DNA from: Xylogone sp. PMI_703
Lineage: Eukaryota; Ascomycota; Leotiomycetes
NCBI GenBank assembly: GCA_021399445.1
Contig: JAJTUQ010000005.1
Span: 1,922,001-1,986,000 of the forward strand
Direction: 5' to 3'
Length of the DNA stretch: 64,000 nt
Shown: in pieces, positions 1 to 9,284 of the stretch
How the letters are laid out: every line of letters starts with the position of its first letter
Position numbering within the stretch: the stretch's first letter is position 1
The notes under the pieces: generated by a model
The model's input: the letters and a program-made list of their open reading frames with translations, nothing else
Databases searched by the model: none
Told to the model about the DNA's origin: nothing
Position numbers and translations under genes: made by a program

Positions 1-333
1 ATAAACTGCGAGCTCGTTACATGAGACGGAACCCCCCCCCCGCTGTCATCAAAGAGCCAACCCAGAAATCCATATCATAATAATAAAGAGTACATGATGC
101 CAATGCAACCAGCGCTAATCTCCCAAACGCCCCAAATCTAGCATGTCCCATTCACAAACGACATTATCTTCATGAAAGCCTAGAGGATCTAGTCTTGCTC
201 AGGTCTCTGGTCGTGACCCATATCCTAATGCCCTGTTCGAATCTATTCGCCCTGCTTCTTGTGATGAGCCTTAATTTCCCAAACGCCACCAAATGCCGCC
301 CAGCTAGATGCAGCTCGTCCAATGTAATCCATG
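1..333. other. 3' flank of the SNF2 gene, no gene seen
   Basis: No open frame of note. It probably holds the 3' untranslated region of the SNF2-type gene whose stop codon lies at 334-336 on the minus strand. A run of ten C residues lies at 32-41, a homopolymer prone to sequencing error. Confidence 0.5.
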
Positions 334-3300
334 TTATTTGAACAAGCTCCTTAAATCTTCGAGTCGCTTCCTTGCCGCTTCCGCCTTATCCATGAGCTGC
401 CTCCCCTGACTGTCCATACTCAAGCTAGCCAACTTCTTTTTCTTGTCTTGCAATTCCAACATCTTCTCTTCGAAACTGCCTCGCATAATATACCGCACCG
501 TCTCCACCGCGCGTTTCTGCCCGAGTCGATGCACCCGGTCGACAGCCTGTGCTTCGGCTGCGGGATTGTACTGCGGTTCCATGACATAGACTTTGCTAGC
601 AGTCGTTAGGTTAAGACCAAGCCCGCCAGCGGTGATCGAGACAAGCATCACGTGAATGCTAGGATCCTCACGGAAGGTGTCAATGGCAGCACTTCGCGCG
701 GCTCGGGACATCCTGCCGTCCAACCGGGTATATTTGATGCCGTTCTCACTGAGAGCCATCTGTATCAAATCGAGGTGGGCTGTCCACCCCGAGAAAACGA
801 CACTCTTGATTGGTGGCTCTGAAGGCAGGAGCCCTGATTCTTGTTTGGACCTAAGTAGATCTTCTACGAGAGCCTTTGTCTTCGTATGAGGTCCGTTGTA
901 ACTCTGTATGGATTTTCCGTTTTTGCAAGGATCCTTTCCTAGAGCATGCGATTCTTCTTCATCTCTCACACCCTCCTGCAGCAAAGGAAAATATGACAGC
1001 TTGATATACTGTTTGCAGATAGGACAATCTATCTCTGATTGTCCTCGCGCAACTTCTTCCATCGCTGTTTTATACCCTTCAATGCAACAGGGACAAAGAA
1101 TATGGTAGCAGGGGGTCATATAGCCTATGATGGCGTCCTTTTGTTCCTTGTCGGCGTCCACCACCTGAATAGGCCCAATCTTTCGATTACAAGTGAGGCA
1201 AACATCCGCATTTGTCTCCTTCATCAAGCTGTACATTTCATATGCCTGTCTCTCTGTGAGTGCTGGTCGATCTTCACTGTCGTCCTCAAGGTCAATTGCA
1301 GAATCTCTACTCAGTCCCTCCATCACCTTCAGATCTTCCTCGTTCAAAAGATCCTTGCCATGAGCGCAAACTAAGCGTAGTCGTAGGATAGACTGCAGAA
1401 TATGGACATAGGATTTGCCGCCCAAACTTTTTTCCCTCTGACCAACAATCACCTTGACTCTGTCACTAGCATTCTTGGCGAAAATCTCGTAGATGGCACG
1501 CTCTTCATCACTGAAATCAAGCCTGACAAGGTGATCGTGGCGTGGTGGAAGGTCGATCTTATCTTTCCGGCGGCGAAGCGTTATGCTATCAACTAGTAAT
1601 CGTAGTTTCGGGAGTATTTCAGGATCACAATTCTTGAAAGGAGCCATGATGTATTGGGCGAACCCCCCTTTATCATCAAATGGCTTAATTCGTAAGAAAG
1701 CTAGTAAAGAACCTAAATCTTCTAGGCGATTTTGGACTGGAGTCCCAGTGACAGCCCACCTTCGCTGTGCCGATAGTCTACAGATAGCCTTTGACTGCTG
1801 CGTCGATTGCTCCCTAATCATATGCGCCTCGTCGAGAACAATTCGGAACCAATTGATCTCCTCGAGAGGATAGGTACCATGCTTGTTCTTGGAGCGATGA
1901 GCGAACTCACTCGCGACTGAACCATAAGTGGTGATGACGAGATCGAACTCGGCTAGTTTTTCAATGTCCTTAATGCGGCCAGCACCATGATAGATATAGT
2001 ATTTTAACGTTCCCGGTTTAATATGCTGTTTGATCTGCTCCTCCCAATTCGCGACAGTACTCAAGGGTGAAACAAGAAGAGTACTTTTAGAATTTCGCGC
2101 TAGAGGAGCACTCACGACCTTTGGCAATGGAGCCTTGCCCTTTTTTACGGGGCCGTGGTCTTGTTCCGTAATATCTGCTATAGACGGACTGTGCTTGGCC
2201 CATTCTACAGATTCGCTCAGCGTGCTGACAATCAGCGCCAAAATGCTTAATGTTTTCCCGAGACCCATCATATCAGCTAGAATACCTCCTAGAACTTGAG
2301 GTGGACTGGAACGCTCTTCCTGACCTGTAATCACGTTGTAATAGGTTTTTTGCCCATTATTTCCATGTATTAGCCTCCATAAGGAGCTATTCCCTTTGTC
2401 ATCAGAGAGAGTACATTCCCGCTCTTTATTCGTCATGAAGTATAAGCCTTGTTTCTGATGTTTAAGCAACTCAGTCGTAATACGATGATCGGGCTCCATC
2501 TCTGGTAAATTTTCCGATTTTTCAAGAGAGTCGAACATTCCTAAAACATCATTTCTAATTTCCTCTACAGTTCGGGTTGGTCCTTGACTGCGGTAAGCAC
2601 CGGAAGGAAGGCTTCTCGGGGTTGGCCGTACAGGAACTTCTATAGTGTGAGGGTTGCATAGTTCTATGCCCGCCTCGACGAACAATGGGGTCCGTAGCCA
2701 AAGCTGCTTTTGAGATAAATGTCTCCCAATAGGTAAGGCATGTTTTTTAGGTCCATATATATTCAGATCTAATCCGTACCGACAGGATATGTCAGCGCCA
2801 GGTGGTAAGTCATCAGGTTTCTTTTGCCTAGTAAGTATTCTCGCCGCAGTTCGGATAGCCATCTTTGAGTCTAGAATAGGTACCAAGCCGATCGCCGTGT
2901 TAACATCTAGACAGCCAATTATTGCTCTCGTACTGTCAACTGCATGGACCACGTTTGTCCTGTCTCCAACTCGCCTTCTAAGAACTATTTTCACTTGGGG
3001 CCAAAAACTGGGTGAAATTGACTGTGTACCGGGCTTTGGCGTTGGGACCTTGAACGCATTTATCTCCGCTCCTTCTATACGACCATAGCAAACCTCTTTT
3101 CCGGAGGCGTCACCAATAACAACTACATCGTCGTCAACTATTATATAATCAGCTATACACTCTTGGTACAATAATTGAGAAGAGGAAGCAGACCTCCTGA
3201 CAGGTCAACCGAAATTTCTTTGGAGATAGTTGCCTTTCCATCTTGATCTCTTGATTCTTTAACGTATTGCCCTAAAATCCCGCCCTTTCCAATGCTTGTA

Positions 3301-3767
3301 AATGCCGGTTTTGTAGCAATCTCCGGACCTTCTGCAGCAATTTTGCGTCTCTTCTGTGGCAACACATCTCGTTCAGCAACATTATGCATTCGTTCCAGCA
3401 TGCGCCCCATTCCAGTTACAGAACCCTGCGCTAGATTATCCGAGGATTGGTCTGATTTTGGATCTTCATGGCGATATATCATCGATCGCGAGCCTGTAGT
3501 GTCGTCAAACTGAAATGTGGCATGCGAACTCGGAGGGGTCGGGACTGCAGTTCGTGCTCGGGTGTCGGAGGCATTTTGGAAGGCTCGCGGATTCAACAAA
3601 GCAGCAGGATTCCATGCAGAAGTTGAGGTTGGAGGTGATGAGTTACCCATGTCGTACTCCTCTGCTGAAGCCGAATTAGTCAAAAGCATTTCAACTTTGC
3701 TTGTGGCAAACGAGACATTTTTTATTCGTGAGGAAAGCCTGAAATTCTGAAAGCAGAAACTTTCCAA
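334..3767 (-). CDS. RAD5/HLTF-like SNF2 ATPase with RING finger
   Basis: Two exons, 3767-3194 and 3152-334, joined over a very short intron (3153-3193, 41 nt); predicted 1130 aa. The join reads SVDLSG|ADYIIVDDD in one frame. After a low-complexity N-terminus comes a HIRAN-like stretch (about residues 210-320, tentative). Next is an SNF2 helicase core: Walker A GLGKT near 487, DEAH near 631, TGTPVQN, and a C-terminal motif DRVHRLGQ near 1062. A RING finger with the Cys/His pattern CxxC...CxH..CxxC...CxxC sits at about 841-905, between the two helicase lobes. That arrangement is typical of Rad5/HLTF/SHPRH-type proteins. These act in the nucleus as DNA translocases and ubiquitin ligases in post-replication repair or chromatin remodelling. 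Family assignment is firm; exact orthology to RAD5 rather than another RING-SNF2 paralogue is not. Confidence 0.9.
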
Positions 3768-4330
3768 TGCTCACTTACTACGCAGGTGACTATAAGCTAC
3801 CACCAGCTTCATGCACCGTACAGAATTTCCTTGAAAGTCATTTGATTTACTTTCGGATAGCGCAGCCTGGCGGCAAGTTCAGGGCTGATAAATAGAACGG
3901 AGCTGCATATGCAGGATGTATTGTAACAGTTTTAACGTTTTAGCATATTTGGAAGAACCCGATTAACGCGAAGTTGATTTCTAAGCGACTCCGAGTTTTA
4001 TTGCTCTTCGAAATAAGAAGTTGTGACTGCTATTCTAGATATCACTAAGCCGTCTCGCAACCCAAATAGGATCGTGAATGTCGGATCTAACCTATTTAGG
4101 CTATATTGCTCGTCTATATATTTCCTTTCACGAACCAAACATCGGGTGTGTCCCAATTAATATAGGCAGATGATATATATCATTCCATAGTCATAACATA
4201 ACAGAAAGATTTCCCAGACTTTAACTCTCCCAGTTATTCTAACTTCGTAACTTGTTTTTCCCCGTTTCCAGTCTCCCAGACGCCATACATGATTGGGTTA
4301 AAAATACAACAATGAAAGATAGTTTACTAA
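3768..4330. other. Intergenic, SNF2 promoter and LSB6 3' end
   Basis: About 560 bases between two minus-strand genes. It must hold the 3' end of the LSB6 transcript and the promoter of the SNF2 gene. The stretch is AT-rich and I see no coding potential or repeat in it. Confidence 0.5.
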
Positions 4331-6595
4331 TCAACACCATGTGAACACAGGATTTTTTGCCTTTACCATCTCAAGTCGTTCTACTATGACTTTGCGATGA
4401 TGTCCATCCATAACCTCTGCTGCGGCGTATCCTAAGTCTCCTTCATCTCCGTCATGCAGCGACTGAGACATACCACGGCTTCTTGATGAGAGAGAGAACC
4501 TTCGCGCTTGCTCCCGCAAAGTGTATTGTGGTTCGAACCCAATTGTGCCGTCATAACTCACGCGGCTTCGGGTATGATTATACGGTGGCCTGGCCCCGCG
4601 CTGTGCCTGAACTTTAGATGTATACCTTGTCGAGTCAACCGGGGATTCTGGGATCGAACGAGGAGTATCTTCGCTAGCACGAGGGCTAGTCAGCTCGAAC
4701 CTATTTGGGTTTGGAAGATCTGCCGGAGGACTAGCAAGAAGGTCGGGCTGTGGCGCAGAAGCATTAGCGGCGCTGATGTCCATTTCCTCGTGGAATTGTC
4801 GACTATGATTGAGCTTGGAGCGCCTGCGCATCTCGGTGGATGGAACTCTCATAGGCGTTGCAATGGGTATATCAACCAAGTCATCCCAAACGCAGACTCT
4901 AGCTCGCCGTGTCAATTCCAAGGGTCCGTGATCTATGGTCTTCAACGTCTCAACAACATTCCACGCTTGTCCTTTCATGACGGCAATTTGCCGGGCAAAC
5001 ATGCGTTCCTGGAAATCGGCATCTTGACTAAAGACTCGTCTCAACTCTAATTGTGTCTCGCTCCACCACTGTTTTGACGTGAGAAGGGGAAGAAAATGGT
5101 CTCGGGTCTTCTGAGAGAAAGGTTGGCCAATGAGAGATACTGGTAGGAATAACCAGCCAAATGGAAAGCTTCTCCAAGCGTCGGGGTGTTTCCACGGCCA
5201 CGACAAGCTATTGTCAATTGCGCCTATAGAAATGGAAGGGCCGCTCTGTTGTGATGGTGTGCCGGATCTACTTGTGGCATCCATTGGTTGCTGGGGCCGA
5301 TAAGGATCCGGAGTATGAGATCTAGCGTCCACAGAAACTAGACGTGGTGATGTATCTTCTTCTTCTACAGTGGTATTCATTTGGAGCGGCTCGGAAACAA
5401 TTGATACGCCCTGGCTCTCCCAGTCCACCTTAATCATCCAGTTATCAAGCCCTCTATCCGTATTCCGCATGATATAATCCAAAATAACCAGTTTTTCTAA
5501 TTCTTCGCGGAAAGACTGTTTCAAAGGTTCCGTCCAGGTAAATTGCCTCCTGTCTTCTTCTGATCCAGAGGCACCCCCTCCACTCCGGCTGTCTTCATCA
5601 TCTGACTTTGTACTGTTTGGCCTGCATGTTTCCGTCCATTTCCCGCCAGGCCTGCTGGTACTAGATCTGAATCCCAGATGCACTTGATCGGGCCAAGGGT
5701 GCTCTCGCAAAAAGATGTTGGCATCTTTGTACCCTTTGAGAAAAACCTGAAAGCTTCCAACTTTCGGAGGCAATAGTTTCTTTTTTCTGTAATAATTCCT
5801 CCGAGCCCAGAAGTCGTAATGAAAGGATCTAGATGACAGCCAGACAATATCGGTGTAAGGAACTAGATTTGTTCGTAGTCGGCAATCAAGAGTGTAAGCT
5901 GCAGCTTCTGAAACGTAACTGAGGTTAGGTATAAGACAGGCTCGACCAAAAAAGCACGGAAACAGATTGCGATGGATCCATTTATTCCACTTTGGATTGC
6001 CCGCTGCGTATGGTTCTTCGTCTTTGGGCTTGAAGACCCCTACTACCTTCCCATCGCTATTTCTCGCGAAATAGCTGCCAGAGCTTCCCTGAGAGATCAT
6101 TTTCGGGTGTATCCCTTGCTCTATAGCTATTCTGACGCTCTCAATGATTGCATCGAATTCCTCCTTCGACATACGGTTAACTTCGCCATCCGACCGCAGA
6201 GATTCGGCAGTAGCAGGCCTGATCCCATCTGGAGCCTGAAAGACCGAGTGGTGTATCTCAAGCTTTTCTTCTTCTTGCGTCTTTCCTTTGACCTTATTAA
6301 TTTTGAACTTCGAGGCAATCTCATCTGCCCATCTTTCCAACCTAGCATTGATGGCTTTGATATCGACACCGGATGAGTTACGTCGCATACGCGTCTGATT
6401 TCGCGGTCTCCGAGGAGTGGCTGATACTAAATCATCGGCATGTATGCTCCCTTGCCGCTTGTGTTGCGTGATTGGAGCATATTGTGAAGCAGATGGTGAC
6501 TGCAAAGATGAATAACCATTAACTAATTCATCATCCGAGTCATCACTAAACTCAGCCTGAGCAATTCGCTCGTACCCTGTCGTATTCCTTGGCAT
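4331..6595 (-). CDS. LSB6: Type II phosphatidylinositol 4-kinase (LSB6)
   Basis: Single-exon gene, 754 aa, ATG at 6595. It phosphorylates phosphatidylinositol at the 4 position on endosomal, vacuolar or plasma membranes. The type II kinase fold is visible: a glycine-rich nucleotide loop QGSSGSYF with GVFKPKDEEPYAAGNPKW just after it (about residues 170-200), the conserved LFPCFFGRACLIPN segment, a catalytic loop NTDRGLDNWMIK near 378, and the metal-binding AIDN near 456 followed by WPWKHPDAWRSFPFGW. The N-terminal 100 residues and the C-terminal 150 residues are Ser/Arg-rich and probably disordered, as in other filamentous fungi. No intron is needed, and the frame is uninterrupted. The next gene on the same strand, the SNF2 gene, starts 564 bases downstream, so the two are separate transcription units. 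Confidence 0.95.
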   Translation of the reverse strand: MPRNTTGYERIAQAEFSDDSDDELVNGYSSLQSPSASQYAPITQHKRQGSIHADDLVSATPRRPRNQTRMRRNSSGVDIKAINARLERWADEIASKFKINKVKGKTQEEEKLEIHHSVFQAPDGIRPATAESLRSDGEVNRMSKEEFDAIIESVRIAIEQGIHPKMISQGSSGSYFARNSDGKVVGVFKPKDEEPYAAGNPKWNKWIHRNLFPCFFGRACLIPNLSYVSEAAAYTLDCRLRTNLVPYTDIVWLSSRSFHYDFWARRNYYRKKKLLPPKVGSFQVFLKGYKDANIFLREHPWPDQVHLGFRSSTSRPGGKWTETCRPNSTKSDDEDSRSGGGASGSEEDRRQFTWTEPLKQSFREELEKLVILDYIMRNTDRGLDNWMIKVDWESQGVSIVSEPLQMNTTVEEEDTSPRLVSVDARSHTPDPYRPQQPMDATSRSGTPSQQSGPSISIGAIDNSLSWPWKHPDAWRSFPFGWLFLPVSLIGQPFSQKTRDHFLPLLTSKQWWSETQLELRRVFSQDADFQERMFARQIAVMKGQAWNVVETLKTIDHGPLELTRRARVCVWDDLVDIPIATPMRVPSTEMRRRSKLNHSRQFHEEMDISAANASAPQPDLLASPPADLPNPNRFELTSPRASEDTPRSIPESPVDSTRYTSKVQAQRGARPPYNHTRSRVSYDGTIGFEPQYTLREQARRFSLSSRSRGMSQSLHDGDEGDLGYAAAEVMDGHHRKVIVERLEMVKAKNPVFTWC

Positions 6596-7060
6596 GGCTT
6601 CTCTAGAATCATCTCCTAATTAGCATTTTGCAAAAAGAGCTTCCAGTTGTTGCTAAATTATCTTGCTTGTTAAACGTTTTGGCGCCCCCGATGATGATGG
6701 CACATTGTGACGTTGTCTACTAAAAACATGGAAGCTCGGTCATCAAGCTCTCCCGAAACGGAAACATCACGTGCAAATCAATGCTTGTACTCTCCATCCC
6801 GTAGCTTCTTGTTCTATCATACTGTGGGGTTGTGATAAATAACCCTATTTACATGTCATATGTTTAGAATGAATTGAGTACCTATCAAGTTGCTCTTGCT
6901 TTATGTAAATAGACAGTCTAGACTTCATTCTTCTAAGTATCAGTTCAACACGCTGGAGTAACCATAACCACTGCTGGCTCTATTTGACTCATACAGTATC
7001 TTTATTTTACATTGTGATAATACAAATTATACAGTTCTATCTCTTCCCTATTCATTTGAC
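6596..7060. other. Intergenic, LSB6 promoter
   Basis: This lies between the LSB6 start and the AIM41 stop, both on the minus strand, so it should contain the LSB6 promoter and the AIM41 3' untranslated region. No coding sequence or repeat was recognised. Confidence 0.5.
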
Positions 7061-7664
7061 CTATGGTTCTGATAGAAGTTGTTTTATTATTTTTGCGACT
7101 TCCCCTTTGTCAACTGGTTTACCACCCAGTACATCTGGTGCAAAAACCTTCTTAGAAACTTGACCAATGTTCAAGTCCTGGCCTGGAGATCTCAATGCGT
7201 CAATTACATTCTTTACTGCAGAGCGAATATCCTCCTCACTCGGTACGTCCACACTCCCAGCATATTCCTCCATTATCTTTACTTGAATATCCTCCTTTTC
7301 TGCCAGATCGTGCCTCCCCGCATCGATAAACTGTGTGCTTGCTTGCCGACTAGCGTTTGCTGTTTTGCGCAACAATGCAAGCATCTGTGCGTCCGTAGTA
7401 ATAGGATTAGACGTCTTCGAAGCATTAAGCGTTTGGCTAAGCAGCGAGCGTAAGACAGACAGACGGTTTGAGTCTTTATTCTGCATTGCTGTCTTCATAT
7501 CTTTCCTACGGATAGTTAGTGCTTGCTGGCAATGGTCGATTATTACATCCGTACACCCACCTGATTTTGAGAAGCAAGGGTGGAGCTGTTGTTGTACTTG
7601 TACTATAGCAAGAACAAGTCCTCAAGGCCAGAGGCCTTGGTCTTATCAGTCCACGGAGCAGCAT
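7061..7664 (-). CDS. AIM41: AIM41-like mitochondrial GatB/YqeY protein
   Basis: Two exons, 7664-7561 and 7505-7061, with a 55-nt intron (GTGGGT...CCGTAG); 182 aa. The ATG at 7664 opens MLLRGLIRPRPLALRT, an arginine-rich stretch without acids that looks like a mitochondrial targeting peptide. The splice joins LLLKIR to KDMKTAMQNKD, the start of the YqeY/GatB-tail domain, which fills the rest of the protein. The family (yeast Aim41) is mitochondrial. The domain resembles the tail of the GatB subunit of glutamyl-tRNA amidotransferase, but a catalytic role is not established. If exon 2 alone were used, starting at 7498, the targeting peptide would be lost. The gene is divergent from the DUF302 gene at 8216. 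Confidence 0.9.
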
Positions 7665-8215
7665 TGCAATAATTAACGTTCCAGGATATAATCAATCCCG
7701 AAATTATAGTTTACCGTTGTGGTCTGTTGGTCCTAAAGAATTGTCTTGATGAAGCGGCCGCTCGGTTCGCTACGGTAAAGTGCACACGTAGAGTCATTAT
7801 GAGCATTGTGTATCGACTTAGCAATACATTACCAGTGACAGCTGTGATGGTTGAATAAACTACAAATTCTTGATTTATTTTATGTTGTAACTATATTTGG
7901 TATAGGAAGGGATAAATACGTGGCAAAATATCTCCGTTATCAGACTCCTCCTGGACTAGGACATTGGGATGGTATACCTGACTCCTACGAATGTTAACGG
8001 AATTAGAAGCGGGAGGGATTAGTATTCCACAATGATTCCGAGGTATACCTGCTGAAGAATTCACGAAAGTAAGCACAGAAGATTACTGATCACTGAAATG
8101 GCTGTCTATAATAAACAAGACCATTATTCTTGGCACCCAGCATTATGACTTTCATATCATAATCTCCTAGTTGTTTTGACTTTATAACGAGTCGTATTCA
8201 TCCATTATACTCATT
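7665..8215. other. Divergent promoter region AIM41 / DUF302
   Basis: About 550 bases between divergently transcribed genes, so it should carry both promoters. A 61-codon open frame at 7891-8076 (-) has no recognisable features and was not annotated. Confidence 0.5.
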
Positions 8216-8749
8216 ATGTCTTCGAGAAAGGCGGTCCCATTTCAAGGGGAACGAGTTGTATGGACGACGCCAAAGTCCTATGATGAAGTTATCGAACGAC
8301 TTGACAGTGAGATAAACCGGCCAGGACACTCTCCTAACAATGCCGTGGCCCAAAATATCCGGACTAAGGAAGAGTTTATTTCATTCTATAGTGAGATTCA
8401 AGGTCCAGCTGGATTTATGCAGTTCCATGAGTTTAACCATGGGAGATGGATCAAGTTGTTTGGAGTTGGTGCTGGGTTGAGACTCAAAAGGGTTCTGCTG
8501 GGCAACCCGTTGATAGCTATCACTATGATTCGCCATGATCTGAATGCTGGGCTATGCGTACCTATTGAGCTCCTAATCAAAGAATTGGATGGGGGAAAGG
8601 GAACGGAGTTGGTATACTTTTTGCCCAGCTCCTTAATTGCAAGCATCAATGACGATAATAACCTGAAGGATGCTGCTAAGATATTAGATGCGAAATTTGA
8701 GAGGCTTTTAGAGCAGGTTACAAATGACACTAGAGTGTCTGAAATGTAA
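8216..8749 (+). CDS. DUF302 domain protein
   Basis: Intronless, 177 aa, ATG at 8216. The central and C-terminal parts (about residues 60-165) resemble the DUF302/TT1751-like fold found in bacteria and fungi: MQFHEFNHGRW, then KRVLLGNPLIAITMIRHD, then VPIELLIKELDGGKGTELVY. The biochemical function of the family is unknown. No signal peptide or membrane segment is evident, so a soluble intracellular protein is likely. It sits between AIM41 (divergent) and EF-2 (convergent), which gives no clue to its role. The assignment rests on recalled family resemblance and has not been checked by profile search. Confidence 0.75.
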   Translation: MSSRKAVPFQGERVVWTTPKSYDEVIERLDSEINRPGHSPNNAVAQNIRTKEEFISFYSEIQGPAGFMQFHEFNHGRWIKLFGVGAGLRLKRVLLGNPLIAITMIRHDLNAGLCVPIELLIKELDGGKGTELVYFLPSSLIASINDDNNLKDAAKILDAKFERLLEQVTNDTRVSEM

Positions 8750-9284
8750 GATGGGGTTGTGAGTATCAGTAAATAATTGAAGGCTTCCGTGAAAATTATA
8801 GTTGTTGTGTATGTGATAAATAATTAATTCGAATACACTGAAGTCTTGCCTTAACCCTAGTTGGTGGCTACTTATCATTTTACTTGTCCTGGTTAAGAGT
8901 GCATTATCCACCAGTTTTGTATTCCTGGCTTGGGTCTACCGAGCGCACTTCAAGTGATCGATGATAGGTTTACCTGATCTGAAACTGGGGTTAGGTACAA
9001 TCTGTGTAGATATTCATATAGTAGTAAATGGGACTAGTTTGTTCTAAAATGTTTCAATTCTTAGGAGCTAATTACAGTGCAGACTTGATACGGGAAATGA
9101 CGGCGAAGAAGTACGCGGTTGTCAGAGCATTAAGCCTTTTATCCTCGGTGACCACAAAGCAGGCCCTTCGATGAGCTTTTTCATAAGTCGTGACATCGCA
9201 TGATCTAAGAGCAAATGTTGCCACATGCAGGTAACATAACAGGAGAGCCGAGGGGTGGAGTCTATGTAAGACCGTATAAGGCAT
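8750..9284. other. Convergent 3' region, DUF302 / EF-2
   Basis: About 530 bases between two convergent genes, expected to hold both 3' untranslated regions. No gene seen. Small open frames on the minus strand here read through the EF-2 3' region and the last EF-2 intron and are not separate genes. Confidence 0.5.

Noticed and set aside
4508..5050. Plus-strand open frame of 180 codons
   Set aside because: Antisense to the LSB6 kinase gene, no recognisable feature and no start context of note.
7891..8076. 61-codon minus-strand frame between AIM41 and the DUF302 gene
   Set aside because: Short, no family resemblance, lies in a divergent promoter region.
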